A stretch of DNA of 64,000 nt from Protopterus annectens (taxonomy: Eukaryota > Chordata > Ceratodontiformes > Protopteridae), in assembly GCF_019279795.1 (NCBI RefSeq), contig NC_056744.1, forward strand, positions 1,509,288,860 to 1,509,352,859, written 5' to 3'. Positions 12,321 through 23,564 of this stretch are shown piece by piece. The first letter of the stretch is position 1. Each line of letters starts with the position of its first letter. The translations under genes were made by a program, and so were the position numbers. A model generated the notes under the pieces. That model was not told the DNA's origin, made no database searches, and was given only the letters and a program-made list of their open reading frames with translations.

Positions 12321-12820
12321 NNNNNNNNNNNNNNNNNNNNNNNNNNNNNNNNNNNNNNNNNNNNNNNNNNNNNNNNNNNNNNNNNNNNNNNNNNNNNNNN
12401 NNNNNNNNNNNNNNNNNNNNNNNNNNNNNNNNNNNNNNNNNNNNNNNNNNNNNNNNNNNNNNNNNNNNNNNNNNNNNNNNNNNNNNNNNNNNNNNNNNNN
12501 NNNNNNNNNNNNNNNNNNNNNNNNNNNNNNNNNNNNNNNNNNNNNNNNNNNNNNNNNNNNNNNNNNNNNNNNNNNNNNNNNNNNNNNNNNNNNNNNNNNN
12601 NNNNNNNNNNNNNNNNNNNNNNNNNNNNNNNNNNNNNNNNNNNNNNNNNNNNNNNNNNNNNNNNNNNNNNNNNNNNNNNNNNNNNNNNNNNNNNNNNNNN
12701 NNNNNNNNNNNNNNNNNNNNNNNNNNNNNNNNNNNNNNNNNNNNNNNNNNNNNNNNNNNNNNNNNNNNNNNNNNNNNNNNNNNNNNNNNNNNNNNNNNNN
12801 NNNNNNNNNNNNNNNNNNNN
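12321..12820. other. Assembly gap (500 N)
   Basis: Exactly 500 unknown bases, a default-sized scaffold gap. The true length is unknown. Confidence 0.99.
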
Positions 12821-12929
12821 GAAATTCTCTACCCATATTTTACCTTAAATGCAAGTATCTGTTGCTCAGCAACTTACCAGGAAGTCTTTATTGCTATAGC
12901 TTTCCTACTTCCCTATAAACAACTTGTGT

Positions 12930-13730
12930 ACTGTGGCAGATGTGCATGCTGAGTGGGATCCACTACTTTAATTAGCAGTGTCTCTGCTGTAATTTCACTG
13001 TGTGCACTGGGCAGTTTCTTGTATTGTGGGGAGTTTCCCTGTATTAACACATACTAAATGCCAGATAAGTGTGTGTGCAACTGCTGAATCTGTAACATAG
13101 GCCTATGTGTGTGTGAGCATGCCCAGTTCACAACTCATATGGCTTCCTGACTGACACCACGCCCTCATTTATCTGGCTTCCTGACTGACTACTGTCTCCA
13201 TTTATCTAGGGTAATGCGAAAGGCATGCCCAGTGTGTACTTTCCATATGTTGAGATCTGTGGTCCACCACATTAAGTGTTTGCTAGTGCCGGACTTCAAT
13301 CTAGATTTCTGGCATGTACAGTTGAGTGTTGGACTGTCAGGTTGTGTTCTTACTTCGCCCAACTGCTTTTGTGTCTGAACTTCAATAGGCATTAAGGCGC
13401 TGTGCCTGCAGGGTTGCCATGCCATGGGATAGCTCTTGCATACAGTTGTCAACATCCTTTTTGACCCCCAAGACCAAACTGTATTGTTAAGTATAAAGTG
13501 TACTGGTTCAGTACTTTCACTGTGTGTGGACAGTATCATCGGTTTTAGTCCTATCACTGCTTTACATATTTATAGTGCACATACTGCCAGACTGGTTGAG
13601 GGCCAGCTGTGTAGATACAGACCATGTTGCTTTTTTGTTCAGATATGGAGCAAAATATGAACAAGATTAAGTCCAACATTGTTTATGTATTCCTCCACTA
13701 ACTTGTGTGGATTAGGTGACAAACAATGGC
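12930..13730 (-). mobile_element. Harbinger-derived fragment, distal module only
   Basis: Similar to the part of Harbinger copies 1 and 3 lying downstream of their transposase (8820-9200 and about 54880-55140). Shared landmarks are GAGCATGCCCAGT near 13115 and a TGCCTGCAGGGTTGCCATG block near 13405. No transposase sequence is present. It could be an internally deleted non-autonomous copy or a piece cut off by the gap. Confidence 0.5.
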
Positions 13731-13849
13731 CATAAAAAGTGCCCTAGAATATTTGTAATGCTAGTCAGAGAGTGTTTCTGTCCCTTCTCAACACATACTC
13801 GCAGGTGTTTGCCATGACATATTTCAAGAGTTAGTTAGTGCAAAATGTG

Positions 13850-15690
13850 CCTCTGTCTACCCTAAGTGGACATACTGGGGATAGGTCCAGGGTAAACCCT
13901 ACCATCTACCATCCAGTCTGCATTATTCCTCTGGATGACAGTCACTGAGTTGACTCCCTGGATAACCTGTACTCGTGGAGTTCCAGTCATGAGTGGAGTG
14001 AGCTTCTAGGTTATGGATCAATCAGTACAAAGGCATGTCCTGTTTCTATGTCAGTGCTGGGGTTCAGGCCTGTCATCAGCACTGGGTCACCAGCATTCAG
14101 AGTTTGTACATGCAGCCAGAGTGTCCATTGGATTCCAAGCGTGCTCATGGCTTTATACATTAGGCACAGATCACTGCCATCCAGCCAGTATGGCACCTGT
14201 GTGAGCTGCAGTGTGTTTAATCAGCAGGCAACACATGGCATCTGTTACAGCTTTGAGATACTCCTGGTGAATTGGCACATTTTTGGGGTCTTTCTAGTTG
14301 ATGTAGGTGTCTGCAAATCCTACATCCCACAAGCGGACATTGTCTATATATATGAATATACGTATACTCTCTCTCTCTCTGTGAGGTGCGTTCTAAAGAT
14401 AGATGACTAGAGAGGCACAATGACCTCCCTGACCTAGCTGTGCTAAACCTTCATGATTAGATGGGTATATGGTATGTGTCTGTAGCCAGTACGGGCATGG
14501 CACATGGTTGTCGATGCAGTGATATATATCACCTTGTGTCTCCAGGTACAACTCTTATTGCTTCTGAAAAAATACTTAATGAGTTAACACCTATGTGGTA
14601 AATTGTGGCCATGTACTGTGTTTCCACAGGGCTACGACTATTCACTATTCTGCATTTTGTTTAAGCTTGTATGGATGCATCTCCACCACTATGTCTGTTT
14701 CTATGTGTGCCATTTGTAGGATGCCTGTGTGTCAGCTGGAGGGTCCCATATGGTGGGCAGCTTTGTAGCTCATCTGACCATAACCTGTTCCAGACACAGT
14801 CCTTCCATGTTGTGGCCTGTACCCGTGTGACATATATACCATGCAAGAAAGGTCCCAGGATCGTGCCATGTGGGATGCCAGGTGTACCTGGTTTGTAGTC
14901 TGACATGGCTGCAGCATTTTTGACCAGGTCAGTTCTGTCCTTGAGCTGGTTTGCAACCCATCTACTTGGATAGGGGCTGGTGAGCTTCTCTGTACTGAAC
15001 AACTGGGGTATTTTATGGAAGGGTTTAGCAAGGTCCGGATAGGCTGTGTGAACCATATTCCCCTCATCACTGGCCTTGGTGCGTGTGTCACATGAGCAGA
15101 TATGTTTACAGGGCAGGATCTGCCCTATGAAAGCCACACTGGGTAGGGTCCAATGTCTGTAGGTGCCCAATATCGTTATCCCTGGGATCCATTATCATCC
15201 TCTCCATTACTTTACTGACCAAGATAGTCAGGGTTGAGGGGTGATAGTTTGCAGTATCCATTCAGGCACCACCTTTGTGGTGAGGGACCACTGTTGCTGT
15301 ACACTGCTCTTTGGGTACATATCCTGTGGTAAGACTGAGAGTGAGCAGTAGTGCAATTTGGTGTTCCATTCTTCTTACAGTTCTTGTTGGACACAACCCA
15401 GGACACCATCTGGTACCATTGATGCTGTGTGGTTTGCTTTGTAGATGCTGGCTGTTACCTCAGCATCTGCAATGTCAGGGGGCCAGCACTCTGCTGGGAT
15501 AGATACTTGTCAGTTTGGTGATGGTGGGGAGTTTGCAAATGATCTGTTAGGTTGGATGTTGGCAATGTGTGTGGGTTTGGTGTATTGTTTGCGATATTTG
15601 AGTACTGCAGAGCATATCTGTGGATTATCACCATGGTTCCTACCATCAGTTAGACAGCTGTGTGATCATCCTTTGTGTCCAGCACAATTT
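13850..15690 (-). pseudogene. Decayed CR1-type LINE, RT and linker
   Basis: Minus-strand reading follows the CR1 RT backwards: the 3' coding end near 13890-13980 (GGTAAACCCTACC block), the RT C-terminal region at about 14040-14420, the palm at about 14650-14960, the fingers (a GQILPC segment standing for the usual GRSCLL) near 15120, and the linker up to about 15690. A short CT/TA simple repeat lies near 14345-14380. It directly abuts the 3' tail of the next CR1 copy (15700 onward), so two CR1 copies lie head to tail. Many stops. No ORF1. Confidence 0.7.
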
Positions 15691-15699
15691 GTATCATCA

Positions 15700-17520
15700 T
15701 ATGTTCATAGGTTCATACTAGGGTATCTGGCCTGACCATGTTTGAGCCTAGACAGACTGTGTGTGGCTTTCGACACCCCTTGCAATGTGCATAGTGTCTT
15801 ATAGTTGTTATGAAAGAATATGGGATCATGGATCCCCTCTGTATTTCTCCTTTGTTTTGTTTACCTATCTTAATGTGCTACTGTAAATGTAACTACACTA
15901 CATTGAATTTGTTCTTTACATTCTTATAATTTTTGTTTCTTTTGTTTTCTTTTATTGTCCTGTTTGAATGTTTTTACTAGTATATAGTGGAGCTTTTCTC
16001 CTCGGGCCTCTGCTGAAAATGGATATGTATCCAGCCAGACTAGCCCAGTCAACAAATGTAAAATAAATAAATAAATAAATAAAATAAAAAATATTATGCC
16101 CATTTAGGGTTTACATTACTAGATGTGACACAGAGATGGCCCCCAGTGTACACCTGTTATCTCCTATGCACTTGACCGCATTTCTCTTGTAGAGTATGAG
16201 TGTGTAGCTCAGCCTAACATGGACTGGGAGTCTGTCCCAGACTGTGAGAAGCCTCTGGGTTGTGCATCTGTCCCTCCAGCACATCCTATTAATTTTTGTG
16301 TTGAGGTTCAGATATCTCACTGTGGTGTCTCTGCTGGATTTGGAGTTTCTGCAGTGGAGCATGTCCATTCAGTCTGGATTGGACATTGCCTTGTACATCA
16401 GGCATACATTGCCTCTGACTGGGCAGTATGCATGTGAATTGGGCTGGGGTTTCTTCAGCCAGCCAGCAGATGACAAATGTTTGGACCCTTTATCCTCTTG
16501 GTGAGGTACCTTTGGGGTCTTTCTGACTGCTGCAGGTGTCAGGTAAGGTACATCCAAAATGGGGCATTGTTGTCAAGTATGGGCCTGGTAAGTGAAGAGT
16601 ATGGGGGCACAGTGACCTCTCTTGATCTACATGTGCATCCTTTCATGTTAAGGTGGGCAATATAGCAGGTCTTCCTGGCCACCTTGGCAATGTGAGTGTC
16701 ACATGACGGGTTACTGTCCACTTGTGTCCCTAGGTCCCTGATTACTTCTTCCGTACATAATGGAGTACCACCTATGTCATAATTTGTGTGTGCCTTGTTT
16801 GGTATTTGGTGAGACATTCAAAGTCTGCAGTGTCTTCAGGAAGGCTGACTGGGGTTCCTGCATTTGGGAGTGTGGTCTGCAGCAGGCTGCACACTGGGAC
16901 ACAGTTTGAGCCACTGTTACCTGCTCGTGGATAGTCCATGCTGCTTCTTTCTGTGGTACCAACCTGGGGGTGTGGTTATCCTTGACAATTATTGATAGCC
17001 ACACTCCTATTGTAGTTTGTTCCATGTTTTGGGGCTGTGAAGCATGGTATGCAACATGACCTGGTAGTATTAGGGTGCTCTTCTGAGCCTTGACCCAGGT
17101 TTCTGTTACAGAACAAATATTACCATTCTCCATGCTGAGGTGGGTTTGGTCTGCATGCATCTTGCAGTTTAGACCTCTGGCATTGGGTAGCATTACATCC
17201 AGGTTGTTACACTTTGTGCTACCTATGGTGGTGTGTTTGTGTTTCCAGCCTTACCTATTCAAGGCACAGTGGGGGTGACAACAGCCTTTGCCAGTATCCA
17301 CACAGCCAGGTGTGCTGGGTGCATGCCATCCCTAGCAGGTGGAGCATTATGTCTTGCTCAGCATGTCATCCCAGGCTATCAGACATTTGTTTTCCTTTGA
17401 CTTACAGCAATACTTCAGCCAATAATTGTACTTGGTCTTGTTGTCTTCATAGTGTGGCATCATGCTTGGTGCATGTGGGATGTTGGCAGGGTCATCATGT
17501 TTGCATATACTAGATGGTGT
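15700..17520 (-). pseudogene. CR1-type LINE copy with ORF1 remnant, internal deletion and nested insertion
   Basis: Tail at about 15703-15717 (TGTTCATAGGTTCATA) and 3' UTR to about 15800. The UTR is then interrupted by an (AAAT)n-tailed element (15815-16092), and the CR1 3' coding end resumes at about 16095. The RT C-terminal third covers 16111-16800. At about 16800 the reading jumps to the endonuclease (16810-17193; NARGLN, then TETWVK near the start), so most of RT is deleted. ORF1 esterase sequence lies at about 17220-17520 and is cut by Harbinger copy 2. The family encodes an apurinic-type endonuclease and RT for target-primed reverse transcription, but this copy cannot. Confidence 0.75.
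15815..16092 (+). mobile_element. (AAAT)n-tailed retroelement 3' end, copy 1
   Basis: A sequence block with GAGCTTTTCTCC, then CTGAAAATGG, then GTCAACAAATGTAAAATAAATAAATAAAT, ending in an (AAAT)n tail at about 16062-16090. An inverted homologous copy lies at about 36005-36300 with the same landmarks, so this is a dispersed family and not chance. It sits inside the 3' UTR of a CR1 copy. The tail type fits the 3' end of a non-LTR retrotransposon or a SINE using its machinery. No coding sequence is visible and I cannot name the family. Confidence 0.65.
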
Positions 17521-17529
17521 TACATTGCT

Positions 17530-20187
17530 TGACACATGGCAATCATGCCTCAGGTGGTGCTGCAGGACTGACTATGTCGGATGCACATACTACACTCCCT
17601 GTACATGTTTTAAAGCAGGTTGTGTCATGTTAAGCATCCCTTTTACTATATGAGTGAGTCAGAGAGGGGTATCATTCCCAGGGTTCCTACTGAGACAGTG
17701 TATGTGCTATGCATTGCCTCTTTGCCAAGACCAGGGCATACTGGGCATGCCTCCTTCTGCCTACTGGGGCAGGCTCAGGTTGTTCCTCCTCCGAGTCATG
17801 CTCTGCCTGTGATGGCCTTGACAATGGTGGGGGGCTGTTTGTCTCGGCCCTATGCTGGTCCTGCTGCAGCTGTTTTCGCAGAATCATATTATGTAGCATA
17901 GCACATACCATGACAATTTGGGTACATGTAGTTGGTGAGTACTGCAAGGCTCCACCAGATGTGTCCAGGCACCGGAACCATGACTTGAGCAGCCCAAACA
18001 CACGCACTATTACATTTTGTGTTTGTGCATGTGCCTCATTATGGCATTCTTGTTCAGGTGTGTGTGTGTTTCTGATGGGTGTCATCAGCCACGGCTCCAG
18101 TGCATATCCAGCATCTCCCACTAAGTGACCATGTGGGATGTCCCCATTGGCAAATGTCTGGTACAGCTGCATCAGATGCCAGATATGGGAATCATGGTAG
18201 CTTCCAGGGCAGCCAGCACACACATTCATTATTATGCCCTGGACATCAGACATGACCTGGCAGTTGATGGAGGGGAAGCCCTTGCGGTTAATGTAGGCCC
18301 TACCCCGCTCACCAGCTGGTGCCTTGATGCGTATATGTATGCAGTCTATTGCACCCACTACCTCAGGGTATTCCGCCATTTGCTGGAAGAGATGCATATT
18401 GCTGGCCAATGCCTCACGGGAATTGGGTAAATATACATGATCTCCGACATGTGCCGACATGGCATCCAGGAACTGGTGCAGTACCCTGGATGCTGATGCC
18501 TGTGAGATCCCCATCATATCACCAGTTGGTCTCTGGAAGGTGCCTGTTGCTAGTATTCTTATGCCAACACATACCTTGGTTTCCACTGGGATGGGTTCCC
18601 CTCTGTTGGTTCTGTGTGTGAGGTGTGGCCTGCACAGCTCAACAATTAGCTGCAGGAGATCTCTGTCCACTCTATAGCGCTCCACTATCTCCAGCTCATG
18701 TAACCCCTGGTAGGTGACCCTGGGCCTGTACACTCTTCTCTGTCTCCTCACTGTGGGTTGTCTGGCAGCATTTGCATTGTCGCCACCCTCAGCAAGTCAC
18801 CTATGTCTCCTTATGACAGTTATAGCAGCCCCTAGCATTTTTGGTCTGAGTGAAGCTTTCAGTTTTCACTTCTAATAGCTTACTCCTGTGTTGCAGTGTC
18901 TCTTGAGAGAAACATGCTGCACTGCTGTTTGCAGAGTTTTAAGTGCTGGGCTGGGCTAGTATTCTGCCTGTGTAATTGCCTGCTTCTAATTGTTTTCACC
19001 TGCTAGCTCTACCAGTATTCCCTGCTAGCTTCCTACTATTTCTCCTTTTTCCTTTCTGTTTCCTCAGGGGGGAGCAACGCGCATAATAGTGAAAACACAC
19101 TCACAGTGGCTAACACGCGTGCACACATGCTTACACGGACTAGACTCAGCTTATTCGGGTTAAAACACGCGCACATCAGTGCATACAGACTTACAAGTCT
19201 ATAAACAAGCTCCTACATGCTTACTCTGCCTTACATGCGCGCACTCGAGCTTACACGTGCGCACACTGTTTTACTCATGCCTCCCGGAGAGTACACGCAC
19301 GCATGCATGCCCAGCAAGAAACTTCGGTGTTAGCCACAGTGTACACCTTCCATTTCTTGACTTTCCCATGCTTATTTCTTGACACTCCTCTTTCTATGAT
19401 GTGTGACTGACATCTTTCACATAACACTTTCCTCTAATGAACTTCCTTTCTTTATGACATTCCCCCCTGTGATGTCACCTATCTCCTACTCTGTTACTCC
19501 CCCTTATCTAACTCTTACACTAGTCGGAATGTGCTCATTTGCTATGTGACAGTGAGATTCCGTATCCTAGCACTCATTTACATAAGATTGCCTAATAATG
19601 CTTAGTTACATGTCTTACACTCAGCTTCCCCCCTTAGCAACCACTAAACGGTGGCCATGTTGTTTTTGGTCTGCTAGTCCCTGCATTGTAAATCCATGCA
19701 TTCCATAAAACCCACATTTGTGGGTTTAATACCTTTATTTTTCTGTTTTATATAGCGCAGCCCGTTTGCGCGGGGCTGCTCTGCATTTAAAAAAAATTAT
19801 ATTTTTTCATGTTTGCATTGGGTTACCATGCCAATGGCCACATATTTGGCCATTGGCATGCTTCCTGACACCTATGCACACTTTATTTGGAGCTGACATG
19901 GCTCCGCTGTGTTATTTGCAGAAACGTACTCAGTTGTCAACTGAGTACATTTCTGCTCCTAACACGACTCTTACACGGGCTGGTTTCAGCTTCGTGGATT
20001 GCTAATCTACCTCATTTGCATGCCTTTTGGCTGCAAGTGAGGTAATTAGCATATCCACACCCAGTCCGTGTAAGGGACGTTTTAGCTGATCTCTTACACG
20101 GAATTTCGGGCTGTTCCTGGATTGCTATGGCTGCATGGAGTCTTACACGACTCTTAGACTCTATGCAAGCCATTGTGAATCCTGCCC
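17530..20187 (-). mobile_element. PIF/Harbinger DNA transposon, copy 2
   Basis: The right terminus at about 20150-20187 reads, inward on the minus strand, GGGCAGGATTCACAATGGC followed by TTGCATAGAGTCTAAGAG, matching the end of copy 3. Inside it are the shared CTCATTTGCAT block (about 20008) and the imperfect palindrome GTACTCAGTTGTCAACTGAGTAC (about 19926). The left limit is set at about 17530, where similarity to copies 1 and 3 (a CAGGTGGTGCTGCAGG block) stops. It lacks the roughly 0.6-kb distal module of copies 1 and 3. Immediately beyond the right end lies the 3' end of a PLE. Confidence 0.75.
17687..18838 (-). pseudogene. Harbinger transposase (HARBI1-like), nearly intact but catalytically altered
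   Basis: The open frame from 18751 to 17687 gives 354 codons. By comparison with copy 3 the natural start is the ATG at 18838, and a single in-frame TGA about 14 codons later interrupts the N-terminus. Domains from the 354-codon frame: a helix-turn-helix at residues 69-94 (FQRPTGDMMGISQASASRVL), the first catalytic Asp at 136 (GAIDCIHI), a conserved CPGSYHDSHIW at 181-191, and the second Asp at 213 (VGDAGYALEPW). The expected catalytic Glu at 249 is Val (VIVRVFG here, VIERVFG in copy 3, a GAG to GTG change). The family cuts at terminal inverted repeats and usually needs a Myb-like partner, which I do not see. With the stop and the lost Glu this copy should be inactive. Confidence 0.9.
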
Positions 20188-20189
20188 AT

Positions 20190-20708
20190 TAACCATTAGC
20201 AATTTACTGGCCTATCCCTTAAAAATGGCTTCAAACTCACTTTTTCATTCATGCCATGCCCTTTGTCTGCTTGATACCTCAAGATCCATTTGTTCTCTTC
20301 TTTTTCTGTGTAATTCTTGATGCTTCCTAGCCTAGCATTAGTTTTAATAAGTTCTATGGCCATAAAACTAAACCTGTGGGTTAAATCATGGCTTATAGTA
20401 TGTCTCACTAGGGCATTACCCTCATCTTCTCTGCGTATGGCATACAGGTGTTCTCTGACTCTCTCCCCTAAATTCCTGTTAGTCTTCCCTATATAGAATG
20501 AGGTACATTTAGAACATTGGGCCAGGTATACTAAGTTTCTAGACCTACAGTTGGCATAATGTTTAAAGATATATAATTTCCCTGTATCTGGATGCTTGAA
20601 AGTGTTAGCATTCACCATAAAGGCACATTGATTGCAACTACGGCAGGCAAAAGTGCCTTGCCTATCTGATTTCACTGTGTCCGTGGTATTCTTCTCATAA
20701 CAAAGCAT
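20190..20708 (-). pseudogene. PLE GIY-YIG endonuclease domain
   Basis: A cysteine-rich segment (CRSCNQC, then YANCRSRNLVYLAQC) precedes the GIY-YIG fold signature, here YLAQCSKCTSFYIGKTNR with the first tyrosine in NLVYL. The conserved arginine (NLGERVREH) and the glutamate/asparagine region (EKEENKWILR) follow. It would nick target DNA to prime reverse transcription. The frame ends with a stop about 3 bp from the Harbinger terminus, so this end is the natural C-terminus of the PLE. The domain itself is open but is separated from RT by frame breaks. Confidence 0.88.
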
Positions 20709-21072
20709 TCTCTTAAGGGAACTGGTATTCCTGTAGGAGTATCTAGGTTGCTCCCCTACTATTTTAAGACTGTTTCATTCACACTTAATATACTCCATGT
20801 TATTATCTCATTTATCCTCTTATTACTGTTAGTATAAGGAATGGTGAGCCTGTGAATTTGTTTGCCTATATCATTTTTATGTGAATATCTGCCCTTTTTA
20901 AAAAAGGGTTTACCTCTGTTATGTCTGCACATGTCTATGGTGTCTAGAACCTCTGCACCTTTTCTATTATTATACCCTCTATCTCTAAACTCATTTTTAA
21001 GGTTATCTATAGTCCTTTTAAAGGTCGGATCATGACTAGTTAGCCTAGATACCCTTAGATCTTAGCCTTTCA

Positions 21073-21916
21073 CTATATTACGATATACATGGGGGGATGC
21101 ATGCTGTTCCTATGTAGTAATGTATTCTTTCTACAAATCTTTCTATATAATTGTGTTTGAATCTCATCTGTGCCTACAATTATAGAGACAGCAAGAAAAT
21201 CTATCTCTTTTCTAGACCAGCTGTCCGTAAAATGTAAAAACCCAGTAGTGCCATTTATGTATTCAACAACATTATTTAATGCCTCTAGATTCCCTTTCCA
21301 TACTAAAACGACATCATCAACAAAATGTTTGTAGTATCTGATGTTCTCACTAAAAAGATTGTTATTAGTTACATAAGTATACTTCCAATATGCCATAACA
21401 ATGTTTGCGTATGAGTTAGCACTGGGCGTCCCTATTGCCACTCCATTAACTTGTAGGTAATATTTGTTCCCACAAGTAAAAACATTCTGATTAAGTATTA
21501 TATCTAATAACATCATAATTCTAATAATCTCTTCTCTGGGGATCCCTTTACTGATCAAAAACAGCCTCACATACTCCAAGCCTGTGCTACTGGGAATATT
21601 GGTAAAAAGAGATGTAACATCTAACGTGACTAAATAACAATCAAAAACGCTGTCATCAGTATATGCATAATCAGCGAAAGTCTCAAGAAAATGTTGTGCC
21701 TTTCATGATAGTCACAGTACTATCCACTACCAGTCTCAAGCATTTTTCTACATAAATAGACAATGTCTCAGTTAACCTGCCTCTACTGCATACAATGAGC
21801 CTCATTGGTGGATTCATAATGTCTTTATGTACTTTAGGCAGCCCCCTAAAAGTAGGGACTAAAGGTGTTTCTATCAGAAAATAATTATAAAGTTCATTAC
21901 TTATAATGTTGGACAT
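21073..21916 (-). pseudogene. PLE reverse transcriptase core
   Basis: From 21916 the frame reads through GLPKVHK and MRLIVCSRG (fingers). A break of about 100 bp (21590-21682) follows. The palm frame 21579-21073 then contains NGVAIGTPSANSYANI and the catalytic box HFVDDVVLVW (the xDD pair of metal-binding aspartates is retained) and ends with LHRNSMHPP, the usual thumb-proximal block. It would synthesise cDNA at the target site. Stops and frameshifts inactivate it. Confidence 0.85.
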
Positions 21917-22158
21917 AAATCATAGAATTCTCCATGTACATCCCTAATCAGTTTATTTAACTGATTAGTACTCCTTGAGCATTTTATTTATTTTAAATTC
22001 ATTATATGTCCTATTTAATATTACTACAGCCCCACCTTTATCAGCCAGTCTGATGATTATAGCGATATTCATTTGTAAATGTTTCAGGGCTTCTAACTCT
22101 TTACTAGTCATATTAAAAAATTCACTTCTAACACTTTCTCTGTCATTTTCAAAAACGT

Positions 22159-23545
22159 TCAACAGGTCTTTCTCAAAGCCTTCTCGAAGGCTTCCAGCAA
22201 CGGGTTAACTGGAGGTATAAAGGGGGAAGGTTTCCTGTGCCCAACCACAACATTGTCACCTTGATTTCCAAACATGATCTTTAAACTGATATTCCTAACA
22301 AACATTTTAATGTCTATCAGTAAGTCCACAACATTAACTGAAGTCAATGGGATAAATGAAAGTCCCTTGTTTAATAATGATTTCTCTGCGTCATTTAAAT
22401 TATAATTAGAAATGTTAATGATTATGTCCAACTTACATGTTTCAGGACTTTCTTCTGGAACTCAAATTGTTCTTCTGATGATTTGCATTTCCTCGTTCTG
22501 TTCGAGGGTGTCCATTGTGGCTTCTGTGGTGGTCGAATAGGCAGAGGAAAAGAATGTTGGATATTTGAAGTTGTGGGCATCAGTTTTGCAGTTTCTTCAC
22601 GGTGATCCTTTTATCTGACATTGGCGTTCATTCCTGCAGGAGATAAAATGACCATGGAGGTGGATGTTCATACCTCTCCATTGCTGCTAAGCTTCTTGGC
22701 TTCTTCAGTCACAACTCCATAGACTGCCTCTGTGATGGTAGGTGTCTCTGCAACTGAGCTGCCGGTATTGGCTCTAATTGGCTGGGTGGTAAAACATCCC
22801 CTCTGATAGGTTACCTGGGCCAAGAGAAGATGTTGCCTAGATGAAAATCAATGACATCTCATTCTAACTTCTTCTTTTTAGCTTGAAGAAGTTTATTTTC
22901 CACAAAAGCTTTCAATTCCATCAATGAAGTATGTCTCCGCAACTCATTACGTACCGTGACTATCTCTGTGGTCAGTTCAGTCTCTATTAACATATACTGC
23001 TTTATTAGTAGTTTAATGTACCCAAAACTAGTGTCTAAATTTAATTTTTGCCATTTGGCTAACAAATTAGGGTATGCTATCCCAAAAGCCGGCATCTTTA
23101 GTATTCGGTGCCCTCTCGGTATTACCTGGAAGGTAACACAGGCCTCCATATGCTTCCTTTGCCACTGTGTCTGTTTTTATTTTACAAGTTTATTGTCTAT
23201 TTTCCTTTTTAGCTGCAGTACCACAATATTCATCTCTTGGTTCTGTTTCCCTGAAACAGGGTTACACAAATCACTTCTATTAAAAGACAGAAGGGGATTC
23301 ATCTCTGCCATTAATAATCTTTGAAACGAAACATCACCTTTCTCATTCATATTCATGGAGCCAAATGGTCTAGGATTGTATGGTAGAGCAATCTCTATCC
23401 CTTCAGCCATATCCCTATGGACAACCAGTATAAAAATATATAACTCACAGCAAAGAACTCTGTCTTCAGGGTGAAGTGCCTTAATGATAAAAAACGAAGA
23501 ATCAGAAGTAAATCCAAAGGCACAAGATAGGTAAGGGGGCAAACA
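22159..23545 (-). pseudogene. PLE N-terminal region
   Basis: Contains segments 23542-23177, 23149-22859 and 22431-22159 in different frames. The last includes LNKGLSFIPL, typical of the region upstream of PLE RT. Between about 22440 and 22860 the reading is low-complexity and broken. The start codon cannot be fixed; the first open segment begins with Met at 23542, about 25 bp from the tandem array. Confidence 0.7.
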
Positions 23546-23564
23546 AAATTTTTAATTGTAGAAC

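Larger units (their letters stand above)
20190..23560 (-). mobile_element. Penelope-like element (PLE) with GIY-YIG endonuclease
   Basis: Minus-strand order: an N-terminal region (23545-22860), a basic low-complexity stretch, the conserved NKGLSFIP block (about 22370), the ADKGGAVVIL block (about 22030), GLPKVHK (about 21840), the RT palm (21579-21073) and the GIY-YIG endonuclease (20708-20190). PLEs copy RNA by target-primed reverse transcription. The GIY-YIG type is the common animal lineage. The reading is split by stops and frameshifts near 22160, 21930, 21590-21680 and 20710-21070, so the copy is dead. A tandem array of 185-bp units lies on its 5' side, as expected for PLE pseudo-LTRs. 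Confidence 0.88.

Noticed and set aside
12286-12918. Open frames spanning the N gaps
   Set aside because: They consist of unknown bases; the same applies at 28005-28712.
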